Shown piece after piece: positions 1-8,139 of a DNA stretch of 64,000 nucleotides. The notes under the pieces are model-generated. The model was not told where the DNA came from. It ran no database searches and was given only the letters and a program-made list of their open reading frames with translations. Made by a program: the position numbers and the translations under genes. Source of the stretch: Pantoea sp. RIT-PI-b (GTDB taxonomy: Bacteria > Pseudomonadota > Gammaproteobacteria > Enterobacterales > Enterobacteriaceae); the NCBI RefSeq assembly GCF_001187905.1, contig NZ_LGIS01000033.1, forward strand, positions 496,001 to 560,000, read 5' to 3'. Within the stretch, counting starts at the first letter, position 1; the number at the start of each line of letters is the position of its first letter.

Positions 1-369
1 GCCCTGCAGCAAGCCAGTGCGAGCCAACAACAATGCGCCGCTGCAAACCGATCCGAAACGCTGGCTGCGCTCGCATAAACCGGTTAGCGCGTGCAGCGTG
101 CTTTCATCGGCGGCGAAATCGGCAATGCCCGGCGCGCCCGCAATCAGTAAGGTGTGTGGCGTAAAGTTGTCGCTATTTTCCAGCAGGAGATCGGCATTCA
201 ACCTTACGCCGGAGGAAGCCTGAACTTCAGCATCGGTGACGGAAATAATCCTTGATGAGTAAACCTGGCGCTTAAGCAGGCGATTGGCTTCGGCGAAAAC
301 ATCCAGCGGGCCGCACACGTCCAGCAGCTGAACGCCCGGTATTGCCACAATCGCGATCTCATGACTCAT
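1..369 (-). CDS. GlxA-family transcriptional regulator, partial (N-terminal part)
   Basis: Reading leftward from the ATG at 369, the protein begins MSHEIAIVAIPGVQLLDVCG and stays open to the window edge (123 codons). The first strand-helix unit, IAIVAIPGVQLLDVCGPLDVF, and a nucleophile-elbow-like FGSVCSGALLLA segment near the cut end match the DJ-1/PfpI-like domain of GlxA-type AraC regulators. The C-terminal AraC helix-turn-helix would lie outside the window, so it is inferred from the family. The start is supported by AGGAGA just upstream. It is divergent from the HD-domain gene at 483, with 113 bp between them, so it may control that gene. A stand-alone DJ-1/PfpI amidase is the alternative. 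Confidence 0.8.
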   Translation of the reverse strand, partial: MSHEIAIVAIPGVQLLDVCGPLDVFAEANRLLKRQVYSSRIISVTDAEVQASSGVRLNADLLLENSDNFTPHTLLIAGAPGIADFAADESTLHALTGLCERSQRFGSVCSGALLLARTGLLQG

Positions 370-482
370 TCTCTTTCTCCTGTCCCAAAACAACGCAATG
401 TCCTTAATCATCTTTATTGAACACTTCAAGACATTTAGCTTGCGCTTTATTCTGGCTGTAGACAACCCACAGGAGAGAGAAC

Positions 483-1124
483 ATGAGTTTGAACATTACC
501 GGCATCCGCATCCCGGATAGCAAAATGGCGCGCGAAGCGACAGAATTTGTGCGCGATACCGAATCAGAGTTGCTGTTTAACCACTCCAGCCGCGTGTATT
601 ACTGGGGCGCGCTGGCTGGACAGCAGCGCGGACTCAGCGTGGATAACGAGCTGCTGTATATCGGCTGCATGTTTCATGACATTGGGCTGACGCATGAACA
701 TTGCAGCTGTGATAAACGTTTTGAAGTTGATGGGGCAAATGCCGCACGAGATTTTCTGCAAGGATACGGCATCGCCACCAGCGATATCGACAAGGTGTGG
801 ACCGCCATTGCGTTGCACACCACGCCGGGAATTCCCGAGTTTATGGCGCCAGAAATCGCGCTGGTTACCGCTGGGGTGGAGATGGATGTGCTGGGCATTG
901 GCTATGAGCAATTTGCTGAGGAGCAGATTGGCGCGGTGACGAGCCGCTATCCGCGTTCGACGGCGTTTAAAGAGGAGATCATCCAGGCGTTCTACGATGG
1001 CATCCGGCATAAACCGGACACCACCTTTGGTAATGTCAAAGCCGATGTGATCAAGGACAAACAGCCTGAATTCTCGCCGCTCAATTTCTGCAGTGTAATA
1101 CGTCAGTCTCGCTGGCAGGGCTAA
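483..1124 (+). CDS. HD-domain phosphohydrolase-like protein
   Basis: 213-aa soluble protein with the metal-binding pattern of HD hydrolases: H34, H65-D66 within CMFHDIGL, and D135 within VEMDVLG, with a further H112 in IALHTTPG. This resembles the small stand-alone HD proteins related to cyanamide hydratase rather than the nucleotide-signalling HD proteins. The actual substrate cannot be read from sequence. The start has AGGAGAGAGA immediately upstream. Its 3' end overlaps the convergent MFS gene by 44 bp. The divergent GlxA-type gene is the likely regulator. A possible role in detoxifying a small nitrogen compound is inference only. Confidence 0.8.
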   Translation: MSLNITGIRIPDSKMAREATEFVRDTESELLFNHSSRVYYWGALAGQQRGLSVDNELLYIGCMFHDIGLTHEHCSCDKRFEVDGANAARDFLQGYGIATSDIDKVWTAIALHTTPGIPEFMAPEIALVTAGVEMDVLGIGYEQFAEEQIGAVTSRYPRSTAFKEEIIQAFYDGIRHKPDTTFGNVKADVIKDKQPEFSPLNFCSVIRQSRWQG

Positions 1125-2316
1125 GTGACGCTTTGGCTCTGCTGCTCATCGCTGGGAAACCCTGATGTGCACGTCGGGCAATCGCTAATGCGACCAACAG
1201 CAATATGAGGATCGCCCACGGGAACGATTCGGAACCGGCATGCTTGAGCAGCAATCCGCCGGTTAAACCGCCGAGGGCGATGGCGCTGTTCCATGTTACG
1301 ACATTCATCGAGAGCGCGACGTCGGCATATTCACCGGCAGCATCGGCCAATGCCGTCTGGAGCAGCGTCGCGGCACCGCCGAATGTCAGCCCCCACACGG
1401 CGACGCCTACATAGATCACGCCGGGTGTTAACGTGATCAAGCCAAACACCAGCGCTACCACCGCAAAGATCGACAGGGATAACAGCACCGCTTTGCGCAG
1501 ATGGGTATCGATGATTTTGCCGGTGATGAAAATCCCGCCCAGCGCGGCAATGCCAAAGATCAGTAGCACCAGATCCACTCGCGTCGCCAGTCCCGCCGAG
1601 GCAATAAAGGGTGCGATATAGGTATAGAGAATGTTATGTGCCAGCATCCACGCCAGCACCACGCCAAGCACGGCGCGTACGCCGGGCAGACGTAATACCG
1701 CCGCGAGCGGCATTGTTTGCTTCGCGGAATGGCCGGGATAATTCGGCACGGCCAGCAGTATCCAGCCAATCAGGATGATCGACAGCCCCGACATCACGGC
1801 AAAAGTCAGACGCCATCCAAGTAACGATCCCATCCAGGTTCCCGCTGGAACGCCCAATGAGAGCGCAATTGGCGTGCCTACCATGGCGAGTGCCAATGCA
1901 CGTCCCTGCAGCGAGGGAATCACCATTCTGCGGGCATAGCCCGCAATCAAACTCCACGCTAAGCCCGCCGACGCCCCGGCTAAAAATCTCGCGATTAAAA
2001 TGAGGGTGATGTTAGAAGAGACGGCGGTGAGCGTATTAAAAACCAGAAATCCACCGACGGTGCTCAACAAAACCACGCGGCGCGACCAGCTTCGTGTCAG
2101 CAGCGTCAGCGGAATCGCTGCGATCAGGGAACCGGCGGCATACGCGGTAACCAGCTGACCCGCCAGCGCAGGCGAAATAGCCAGTCCCTGACTGATTTGC
2201 GGCAGCAAACCAGCGGGTATCGTCTCCGTCAGAATACAAATAAAGCCCGCCATCGCCAGCGCCAGCAGCGCCAATATCGGCAGTTGCTGCGCTTCTCCAT
2301 GTTTATCTAATTTCAT
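1081..2316 (-). CDS. MFS transporter, DHA1 drug-efflux type
   Basis: 411-aa integral membrane protein with about 12 hydrophobic segments, typical of the DHA1 (arabinose-efflux/SotB-like) branch of the major facilitator superfamily. The loop between TM2 and TM3 has the degenerate motif RSWSRRVVLL. The segment around residues 95-125 (LILIARFLAGASAGLAWSLIAGYARR) is the usual conserved stretch of this family. It likely exports a drug or metabolite by proton antiport at the inner membrane. It is divergently transcribed from a TetR gene at 2454, and a 30-bp near-palindrome lies between them, so repression by that TetR is the simplest model. AAGG precedes the ATG. The substrate is unknown. Confidence 0.88.
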   Translation of the reverse strand: MKLDKHGEAQQLPILALLALAMAGFICILTETIPAGLLPQISQGLAISPALAGQLVTAYAAGSLIAAIPLTLLTRSWSRRVVLLSTVGGFLVFNTLTAVSSNITLILIARFLAGASAGLAWSLIAGYARRMVIPSLQGRALALAMVGTPIALSLGVPAGTWMGSLLGWRLTFAVMSGLSIILIGWILLAVPNYPGHSAKQTMPLAAVLRLPGVRAVLGVVLAWMLAHNILYTYIAPFIASAGLATRVDLVLLIFGIAALGGIFITGKIIDTHLRKAVLLSLSIFAVVALVFGLITLTPGVIYVGVAVWGLTFGGAATLLQTALADAAGEYADVALSMNVVTWNSAIALGGLTGGLLLKHAGSESFPWAILILLLVALAIARRAHQGFPAMSSRAKASLSPASETDVLHCRN

Positions 2317-2360
2317 CGTTAAGCCTTTAGGTGAGTAAGAACAACGCCATCGCGCAATAT

Positions 2361-2390
2361 CAATATATGTATCGATCGGTATTTATATTG
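2361..2390. promoter_or_regulatory. Probable TetR operator (30-bp near-palindrome)
   Basis: This 30-bp segment starts CAATATA and ends TATATTG, with the core TATCGATCGGTA. 24 of its 30 positions are consistent with dyad symmetry. A related half-copy (TGTATCGAT then two bases then GTAT) recurs at 2422-2435, next to the TetR start. The location between the divergent MFS and TetR genes suggests autoregulation and pump repression. The binding protein is inferred from position. Confidence 0.6.
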
Positions 2391-2453
2391 CGTAGAGCTG
2401 CTGTACGTTGTCAATGAATTCTGTATCGATTAGTATAAATAGTGGAGGAGTTG

Positions 2454-3065
2454 ATGATGAGAACAGGCAGACCAAGACAATTTGACCGGGATGAAGCGGT
2501 AGTGAAAGCCATGCACCTCTTTTGGCAAAATGGCTACGATTCAACCTCGCTCGCGCAACTGAAAGCATCGATAGGCAAGGGGATAACCGCGCCAAGCTTC
2601 TATGCCGCGTTTGGATCGAAAGAAGCACTGTTTGCTGAAGCGGCGAACTGTTATCTGCAAACGCATGCCCAGGTAACGGAAGCGTTGTGGGATACCCGCT
2701 TACCTGCCCGGCAGGCGCTGGAGACGGCGCTGCTGAACTCCGCCAGAATGCAGTACGATCCTTCGCATCCGCGCGGATGCATGGTTGCGCTCAGCGTGAT
2801 GTCATCCTGCGCCGAAGAGAATCGTCACGTGCTGAAACCGCTTGAGGCGTCGCGCATGCGTACCGGTGCAGGCATTAAGCATTGCGTTGAGAGAGGCATC
2901 AGCAGCGGTGAGTTGAAAAATGATGAGGAGACGCTGACACTGGCGGTCAGCTTCAACAGTTTTATGCTGGGCATCTCAACGCTGGCGCGAGATAACGTTC
3001 CCCTCGTGGAGGTTGAGCGGGGCATCGCGCAAATGATGAGATTGTGGGATGCGTCGCGGCGCTGA
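2454..3065 (+). CDS. TetR/AcrR-family transcriptional regulator
   Basis: 203-aa protein with an N-terminal TetR helix-turn-helix: residues around RDEAVVKAMHLFWQNGYDSTS, then APSFYAAFGSKEALF. The C-terminal ligand domain contains HPRGCMVALSVMSS, which resembles the TetR_C_16/YxaF-like subgroup. An upstream GTG at 2442 is in frame, but GGAGGAG at 2444-2450 sits correctly for the ATGs at 2454 or 2457, so an ATG start was chosen. The gene is divergent from the MFS pump and most likely represses it until an inducer binds. The palindrome at 2361-2390 and the half-copy at 2422 are candidate sites. The inducer is unknown. Confidence 0.88.
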   Translation: MMRTGRPRQFDRDEAVVKAMHLFWQNGYDSTSLAQLKASIGKGITAPSFYAAFGSKEALFAEAANCYLQTHAQVTEALWDTRLPARQALETALLNSARMQYDPSHPRGCMVALSVMSSCAEENRHVLKPLEASRMRTGAGIKHCVERGISSGELKNDEETLTLAVSFNSFMLGISTLARDNVPLVEVERGIAQMMRLWDASRR

Positions 3066-3078
3066 TGTGCTTTACATT

Positions 3079-3110
3079 CCAGCGCGCATTGAAGCCTCAA
3101 TGCGCGCTGG
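3079..3110. terminator. Strong intergenic hairpin between convergent genes
   Basis: A perfect 14-bp stem (CCAGCGCGCATTGA paired with its complement) closes a 4-nt loop, AGCC. It lies between the 3' ends of the TetR gene and the metallophosphoesterase gene. No U-tract follows on either strand, so it may act as an RNA-stabilising hairpin rather than a classic terminator. Confidence 0.55.
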
Positions 3111-3127
3111 CGATCTGAGTGAGCGCT

Positions 3128-4246
3128 TTACTCTTTACGCTGCAGGGTAATGCGAGTTAACTCCGATGGTCGGCCTAAGCGAACCGCCATACCCGGCCAA
3201 AGTGCGGTTCCGTTGTTGACATAGAGTTGCATGCCATCCACCTGATACAACCCCGAGACAAAACCCGCGTTAGGTTTGGCAAACAGCCGGTCAAAGCCCA
3301 CAATCAGGCCGCCGTGCGTATGTCCGGACAGCTGCAGATCGATGTTCTTCACGGCGTTTTGCCGTGCATTGCGCGGCTGGTGATCGAGCAGAATTACCGG
3401 CGCATTTTCCGGTGCACCTGCCAGCGCCAAATCTAAATCCGGCCCCACGGCACCGCGACGTGAAGCTGAGGTATCCGGCATGCCGGCAATCACCAGCTCT
3501 GCGCCATGGCGGTTAATTACGGTATGGCGATTAAGCAAGGGTTCGAGTCCCAGCGATGCCAGATGCGCGGTCCAGCGCTCCTGCTCGAAGAAATATTCAT
3601 GGTTGCCGGTGATGGCAAAAACACCATCAGGCGCATGTAAATCACGCAATGGCTCCACGTCCGCGCGGCGATTGTGCAACGTGCCATCAATCACATCACC
3701 GGTCACCAGAATCAGATCGACATCCAGCGTCATGGCTTTCTGCACCAGCGCGCGCGTCCACTTCTCATTGAACAGTTTGGTGATGTGCATATCGGTCAGC
3801 TGCAGCAGCTGATAGCCTTCGAACTCACGCGGAAGATCTTTAATGGCGATGGTCACATCTTTAACCGGCGGAACGCGTATCGCCTGATAAACGCCGACGG
3901 TGGCAAGGATGAAAGCAAAAGCCGCCGCCACATAACGAATTGCCGGCACGATTTCAAACGGATGAAGGAATAACAGCGAGATCAGCGCCACCACATCAAT
4001 CACAAACTGGGTGAGCGCGAGAAACAAAACGGCGCTAAAACCCCAGTTGAACAGAATGACGATGGCGCGGGGCATTTCCGGCGAGAACATGCTGCCGGAG
4101 GTAAATCGACTGACCAGCAGATACTGTGAAGCCAGTAACACCAGCAGAGAGAGAACAATTTTTAATAGCAACGGCATCGCTAACGGGAATATAAACCGCG
4201 CGATTACATACCAGCTCGGTATGCTGAAAATCAGATGAAACATCAT
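3128..4246 (-). CDS. Membrane-anchored metallophosphoesterase (YkuE/YaeI-like)
   Basis: 372 aa. Residues 1-125 hold about four hydrophobic segments that anchor the protein in the inner membrane. The rest is a calcineurin-like phosphoesterase with all metal motifs: D152 and H154 in TDMH, GD at 183-184, GNHE at 214-217, H289, and GHTHGG at 308-313. Family relatives include UDP-2,3-diacylglucosamine-type and other lipid-head phosphohydrolases, but the substrate here is not determinable. The soluble domain of a protein built this way could face either side, and the sequence does not settle which. No operon partner is visible. Its 3' end faces the TetR gene across a hairpin. Confidence 0.85.
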   Translation of the reverse strand: MMFHLIFSIPSWYVIARFIFPLAMPLLLKIVLSLLVLLASQYLLVSRFTSGSMFSPEMPRAIVILFNWGFSAVLFLALTQFVIDVVALISLLFLHPFEIVPAIRYVAAAFAFILATVGVYQAIRVPPVKDVTIAIKDLPREFEGYQLLQLTDMHITKLFNEKWTRALVQKAMTLDVDLILVTGDVIDGTLHNRRADVEPLRDLHAPDGVFAITGNHEYFFEQERWTAHLASLGLEPLLNRHTVINRHGAELVIAGMPDTSASRRGAVGPDLDLALAGAPENAPVILLDHQPRNARQNAVKNIDLQLSGHTHGGLIVGFDRLFAKPNAGFVSGLYQVDGMQLYVNNGTALWPGMAVRLGRPSELTRITLQRKE

Positions 4247-4369
4247 TCACTTCCCTGGTTTAAGGGCGCTGTTTCAGCGCAAAAAAATCAATACGCAGTG
4301 TAGTCTTTACTGATTAGTATGATGGCTTCGCACGTGCTTTTTTTGCGCGTGGTTCACCACGGAGGATGC

Positions 4370-4723
4370 ATGACACGCCAGCAGCTGTTCGACTACATTC
4401 ATCAGCACTATCAGGTAGAACCCGATTATCCCTGGAAAAAACACAGTGAATACGCGGTGCTGCGTCATCCGCGACATCGCAAATGGTTTGCGCTGGTGTT
4501 CCCGCTGGAGAGCCACAAACTCGGTTTGCCGGATGGCCCGGTGATCGACGTGATGAACATTAAAACCCGGCCCGAACTGAATGGTTCGCTGCGTCAACAG
4601 CATGGCGTCTATCCGGCTTACCATATGAATAAAGAGCACTGGCTCAGCATCACGCTGGAAAACGGCTTGCCGGATAGCGAGATTTTAGCCTTGCTTGACG
4701 ACAGTTTTAGTCTGACGTTTTAG
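4370..4723 (+). CDS. MmcQ/YjbR-family DNA-binding-like protein
   Basis: 117 aa from ATG 4370, chosen because GGAGG lies at 4361-4365 and because the family begins with an MTxxxLxxY-type helix; an open frame extends upstream to 4319 without support. Family features are the central WFALVF strand, KTRPELNGSLRQQHGVYPAYHMNKEHW (the conserved LR-x-Q-x7-8-HxNKxHW signature of YjbR) and the C-terminal LPDSEILALLDDSF. YjbR proteins have a double-wing fold resembling a phosphotransferase/DNA-binding domain. Their function is not established. The gene is monocistronic and faces the cytochrome b561 gene. Confidence 0.85.
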   Translation: MTRQQLFDYIHQHYQVEPDYPWKKHSEYAVLRHPRHRKWFALVFPLESHKLGLPDGPVIDVMNIKTRPELNGSLRQQHGVYPAYHMNKEHWLSITLENGLPDSEILALLDDSFSLTF

Positions 4724-4753
4724 CCATGCTGCGTGACGTTGTCACTATGCGTG

Positions 4754-5293
4754 TTAACGTGAGCGACGCGATGGCATCATGCGCAATAACGTATTGTCTT
4801 TGAACAGATAATGGTGCGCTAATGCGGCAACCGCGTGAATGCCAATCAGCCAATAGCCATAAGGCGCGAGGGTTTCGTGCCAGTCTGCAATCATGTCAGC
4901 AAAATCGGGATCGGGATCGCCACTCACCGGCATCGGGATGCCGAAAATCCACCATGTGCGGCCCATATAGAAGCGCGACAAAATGCCCAGCGTCGGCAAT
5001 ACGATGAAAAACAGGTAGATTGCCAGATGCATCAGATGTGCCAGGCCGGTTTGCCAGTGCGGGGGCTTGGGTATTATTGCCGGGCTACGATGACGAAAAC
5101 GCAGCATCACGCGTGACAGCATCAGCACCAGCACACAACTGCCGGCGCTGAAGTGACCAATGATCATCGCGAAGCCTTGCCATGAACCGCGCGTCGCCAG
5201 TCCACGAAATTCCATGGTGCAATACGCAGTGACGACCAACAGAAAGGTCAACCAGTGAAGAAGTATTTGCGACGGGGCGTATTTATTGCTCAT
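4754..5293 (-). CDS. Cytochrome b561-family protein
   Basis: 179-aa, four-helix membrane protein of the prokaryotic CybB type. Start at 5293 gives MSNKYAPSQILLHWLTFLLV, where the ILLHW histidine is a haem ligand. Further conserved histidines occur in IIGHFSAG, in HLAIYLFFIVLP and in WLIGIHAVAALAHHYLFKD. The upstream extension to 5326 is not conserved in the family and was not used. The protein would carry electrons between quinone and a periplasmic acceptor or superoxide in the inner membrane. It is monocistronic. The 90 bp upstream of the start separate it from the MarR gene end. Confidence 0.87.
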   Translation of the reverse strand: MSNKYAPSQILLHWLTFLLVVTAYCTMEFRGLATRGSWQGFAMIIGHFSAGSCVLVLMLSRVMLRFRHRSPAIIPKPPHWQTGLAHLMHLAIYLFFIVLPTLGILSRFYMGRTWWIFGIPMPVSGDPDPDFADMIADWHETLAPYGYWLIGIHAVAALAHHYLFKDNTLLRMMPSRRSR

Positions 5294-5383
5294 CTCTAAT
5301 CCGTGACAATGCCGGGCGGGAGGCATACTTTAACGGAAAAAGCGCTGAATTAATTCATATTTTGACACATCGATAACCGCGAA

Positions 5384-5878
5384 TTAACTTCCCGTTTCGC
5401 TTGCCACCAGCAGTTGACTGAGCAGAGATTGCAGTTGCTGCTGCTGCGCATCATCTAGCGTGCTCAGCAACTGGTTTTGCGTTTGCGTATGCACTTGCAG
5501 CGCCTGCTCAATCTTTGCGAGGCCAGCGTCGGTGAGCGCCACCAGCGTGCTGCGCTTATCATCAGGATCGGCGATACGCATTATCAAACCCACGTCTTCC
5601 AGTCGATTGAGCCGATTGGTCATGGCGCCCGAGGTCACCAGCAAGGATTTATACAGCTGCGTCGGCGATAAGCGATAGGGCGCACCTGCGCGCCGCAGCG
5701 TCGCCAGCACATCAAATTCGCCATCGCGGAAACCAAAAGGTGCCAGTGCCGCCGCGCGGGTTTTCGCCAGATGCTGCATGATGCGCAGCATGCGACCAAA
5801 CACCGCCATTGATGATGCATCCAGCTCCGGCATAGCGCTGGCCCACTGTTCCATTACAAAATCAACGTGATCCGCCAA
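5384..5878 (-). CDS. MarR-family transcriptional regulator (TTG start)
   Basis: 164 aa when started at the TTG at 5878. That start places the N-terminus as (M)ADHVDFVMEQW, which matches the family opening DHVDxxxxQW, and TGGAG lies 7 nt upstream. The longer frame to 5950 runs into an intergenic repeat and is rejected. The winged helix spans SPTQLYKSLLVTSGAMTNRLNRLEDVGLIMR, followed by the wing DPDDKRSTLVALTDAG. It is divergent from a CynX-type transporter. The 28-bp perfect palindrome at 6077-6104 next to the transporter start is the obvious binding site. The likely role is ligand-relieved repression of the transporter. Confidence 0.88.
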   Translation of the reverse strand: MADHVDFVMEQWASAMPELDASSMAVFGRMLRIMQHLAKTRAAALAPFGFRDGEFDVLATLRRAGAPYRLSPTQLYKSLLVTSGAMTNRLNRLEDVGLIMRIADPDDKRSTLVALTDAGLAKIEQALQVHTQTQNQLLSTLDDAQQQQLQSLLSQLLVASETGS

Positions 5879-5921
5879 TCTGATTCTCCATTCATTAACT
5901 TTTATACATTTTGCACCATCC

Positions 5922-5999
5922 GTAGCGGCGCGATTTATCGCGCATCTCAATGACGGCTAAATGCCCATCCAGGCATTGCGCAATAAATTGCGCCGCTAC
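5922..5999. repeat. Paired palindromic element, GTAGCGGC family (copy B1)
   Basis: Two inverted units: GTAGCGGC followed by a GCGATTTATCGC hairpin at 5922-5943, and GCGCAATAAATTGCGC followed by GCCGCTAC, which ends at 5999. The outer GTAGCGGC/GCCGCTAC words can pair over the whole element. Related copies lie at 33485, 42180 and 52132. Confidence 0.8.
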
Positions 6000-6076
6000 G
6001 ATTGGTATGTGTTATTCAGCCTTGCCCTCCTAACTTTCAATTTGTTGCTTTGTGCGCAGGGGCTATTGCTTTCGCG

Positions 6077-6104
6077 AAAAGTATCTTAACGTTAAGATAC
6101 TTTT
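6077..6104. promoter_or_regulatory. Perfect 28-bp palindrome, probable MarR operator
   Basis: The half-site AAAAGTATCTTAAC is followed by its exact reverse complement with no spacer. The TATCTTAA...TTAAGATA core matches the general shape of MarR-family operators. It ends 20 bp before the ATG of the transporter at 6125, so a bound regulator would cover the promoter or start of transcription. Confidence 0.8.
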
Positions 6105-6124
6105 AATGTGCAAGGAGTTGCAAA

Positions 6125-7273
6125 GTGAATCGTACTTTACCTGCGGTTGGGATGTTTGCCTTACTGGTTTTTGCTATCGCGCTGAATCTGCGGCCGATAA
6201 TGGCGGCGATGGGGCCGCTATTTCCGCTGCTGCAACAGGACGCGCAGCTTAGCGCCACGCAGCTAAGTCTGCTGACTACCTTACCGGTGATCATGATGGG
6301 ATTAGCGGCGCTGGCCGGTCCGCTGCTGCTGCGTACGCTGGGCGAAGTGCGTGGCATAGCGGCGGGATTGCTGTTACTGGCGCTGGCCAGCCTGGCGCGT
6401 GGATTCGATCAATCCGCCACTGCATTGATTGTCAGCGCGCTGGTGGCGGGTTGTGGCATTGGCTTAATTCAGGCGTTGATGCCGGCGCAGATTAAACGTC
6501 ACTTCGGCGTGAAAGCGGGCACGCTGATGGCGCTGTTCACCACCGGCATCATGGCAGGGGCAGCGATTGCGGCAGCCAGTGCCGTGCCATTGGCGAACGC
6601 CCACGGCTTGGCGGTAACGCTCGCAATTCCGCTGTTACCCGCTGCGATTGCACTGCTGTTGTGGTTGATAGGTTCGCCCGGCAGCACGCCAGCACAACAC
6701 CGCACCGCTCCCCGCGCGGATCGCGCACGCCGTGCCTGGCTGCTGATGACCTTTTTTGGTATAGGTACCGGCGCTTATACCTTAGTGCTGGCGTGGCTGC
6801 CGCCGTTTTATATCCAGCACGGTTGGCTGCCGGAGCAGAGCGGTTACGTGCTGGGGGCTTTAACGCTAACCGAGGTGGTGGCGGGGTTTGTGCTGTCGGC
6901 GCTGATTCACCGCTTCCGCGATCGTCGCCGTCCGCTGCTGGTGGTCTTGGCCCTGATTTTGTTGGGTTTGATCAGCCTGATATTACTGGGCGGCGCGCAG
7001 GTGTGGCTGCCCACCTTGCTGCTGGGATTGGGCATCGGCGCGTTGTTCCCGCTTTCGCTAATTGTCACGCTGGATCATGCGCGCACGCCAGAAGAGGCGG
7101 GCGCGCTGCTCTCCTTCGTGCAGGGCGGTGGCTATTTGCTGGCAGCGCTAATGCCGCTGATTGCCGGCATGGTGCGCGATCGCGCCGCATCGCTGGATAG
7201 CGCGTGGGCAATAATGAGCGTGGGCATTGTGCTGCTGATGGTGATGGCGTTACGTTTCAAACCGCAGCAATAA
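6125..7273 (+). CDS. CynX/NimT-family MFS transporter
   Basis: 382 aa with about 12 membrane segments. The N-terminal FAIALNLRPIMAAMGPLFPLLQQD is the hallmark of the CynX/NimT (YeaN) branch of the major facilitator superfamily: LNLRP followed by GPLxP. Family members transport cyanate, 2-nitroimidazole or related small compounds across the inner membrane; this substrate is unknown. AAGGAG precedes the ATG. The perfect palindrome at 6077-6104 lies directly upstream, and a MarR gene is divergent, so inducible repression is likely. It ends before the palindromic repeat at 7312. Confidence 0.88.
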   Translation: MNRTLPAVGMFALLVFAIALNLRPIMAAMGPLFPLLQQDAQLSATQLSLLTTLPVIMMGLAALAGPLLLRTLGEVRGIAAGLLLLALASLARGFDQSATALIVSALVAGCGIGLIQALMPAQIKRHFGVKAGTLMALFTTGIMAGAAIAAASAVPLANAHGLAVTLAIPLLPAAIALLLWLIGSPGSTPAQHRTAPRADRARRAWLLMTFFGIGTGAYTLVLAWLPPFYIQHGWLPEQSGYVLGALTLTEVVAGFVLSALIHRFRDRRRPLLVVLALILLGLISLILLGGAQVWLPTLLLGLGIGALFPLSLIVTLDHARTPEEAGALLSFVQGGGYLLAALMPLIAGMVRDRAASLDSAWAIMSVGIVLLMVMALRFKPQQ

Positions 7274-7311
7274 AGAGTGTGATAAAACGTGGGGCAGTTT
7301 TTCGATAACCT

Positions 7312-7335
7312 CAGGTCGTCATTTATGACGACCTG
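7312..7335. repeat. Short palindromic element, GTCGTC-arm type (copy A1)
   Basis: Perfect 11-bp arms (CAGGTCGTCAT) around TT, in the gap between the transporter and the Nudix gene. The ATTTAT centre and GGTC arm match the dispersed family seen at 12266, 24696, 28787 and 56989. Confidence 0.75.
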
Positions 7336-7352
7336 GCAAACAAGGAGCACAT

Positions 7353-7781
7353 ATGTCGCCACAAGTGGGCATCGGCGTGTTAATTTTTCGCGATGGGAAA
7401 CTGTTGTTAGGACAGCGTAAAGGTAGCCATGGCGCAGGGGATTGGTCCGCGCCGGGCGGCCATCTGGAATTTGGTGAGGCGCCGGAAGCGTGCGCGCGAC
7501 GCGAAGTGCTGGAAGAAACCGGCTTGCAACTCGGTGAGGTGCAAAACGGCGCCTTTGTGAGCGATGTGTTTCCCGAGGTCAACAAGCATTACATCACGCT
7601 GTTAATGGTGGCGCAGGACGCTAGCGGCGAGCCGCAGCTGATGGAGCCGGAGAAGTGCAGCGGCTGGCACTGGTTCGCGCCCGAGGAATTGCCTGAACCG
7701 TTATTTGCGCCGCTGCGTAGCTGGATTACGCGTGATGGACTGGCGGCGCTGCAGGCGCTGGCGCGCGTTACAGCGCGATAA
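7353..7781 (+). CDS. Nudix hydrolase
   Basis: 142 aa with a full Nudix box, G36-x5-E42-x7-R50-E51-V-L-E54-E55-T-G57, so the Mg-binding glutamates are present. The flanking LLGQRKGSHGAGDWSAPGGHLE and the later KCSGWHWFAPEELPEPLF are typical of the small (d)NTP pyrophosphatases resembling NUDT15/MTH2, which clean up modified nucleotides. The substrate cannot be fixed from sequence. AAGGAG lies before the ATG. The last 14 bp overlap the convergent Rid gene. It may be cotranscribed with the transporter upstream, but a hairpin repeat separates them. Confidence 0.9.
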   Translation: MSPQVGIGVLIFRDGKLLLGQRKGSHGAGDWSAPGGHLEFGEAPEACARREVLEETGLQLGEVQNGAFVSDVFPEVNKHYITLLMVAQDASGEPQLMEPEKCSGWHWFAPEELPEPLFAPLRSWITRDGLAALQALARVTAR

Positions 7782-8139
7782 TCGCCTCAATCTCAATCTT
7801 CAAATCGGGCGAAAACAGTTGGCTGATTTGCACCAGCGAACTGGCGGGCAGATGGTCGCCGTAGTGCTTAAACAGGACGCTGCGTAATGCGGTGATCTCA
7901 TCAAATGAGGTGATAAAAATAGTCACCTTGATAAGGTCCTGTAGCGAGCGTTTTTCTTCTGCTGCGATGGTGTGCAGTTGCTGGAAAATGACTTCCGCTT
8001 GCGCGGCGATATCAGCTTGCTGCGCTGAGGTACCAAACGCCGTCAAGCCAGACACATACAACGTATCGCCATGCTTTACCGCGTGCACATACGGCGCTTT
8101 GACTTCACCTAATTGCGCATAGTTTTTACGTACTAGCAT
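7768..8139 (-). CDS. RidA-family (YjgF/UK114) protein
   Basis: 123 aa from the ATG at 8139, which has AAAGGAG 7-8 nt upstream; two further upstream codons were not used. The N-terminal GDTLYVSGL motif and the C-terminal LVQISQLFSPDLKIEIEAIIAL strand match the Rid fold. The catalytic arginine of archetypal RidA (R105 in an R-x-x-V/I context) is not clearly present here: the segment reads PASSLVQISQLF. The protein therefore fits better with the Rid subgroups that are not proven enamine/imine deaminases. It overlaps the GNAT gene start-to-end by 14 bp and so is probably translated as its second cistron. Confidence 0.85.
   Translation of the reverse strand: MLVRKNYAQLGEVKAPYVHAVKHGDTLYVSGLTAFGTSAQQADIAAQAEVIFQQLHTIAAEEKRSLQDLIKVTIFITSFDEITALRSVLFKHYGDHLPASSLVQISQLFSPDLKIEIEAIIAL

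Noticed and set aside
2442..2453. GTG start for the TetR gene
   Set aside because: The GTG lies on the ribosome-binding site itself; GGAGGAG at 2444-2450 fits the ATG starts just after it.
5879..5950. N-terminal extension of the MarR protein
   Set aside because: This part is translated from the GTAGCGGC repeat and lacks a ribosome site; the TTG at 5878 restores the family N-terminus.
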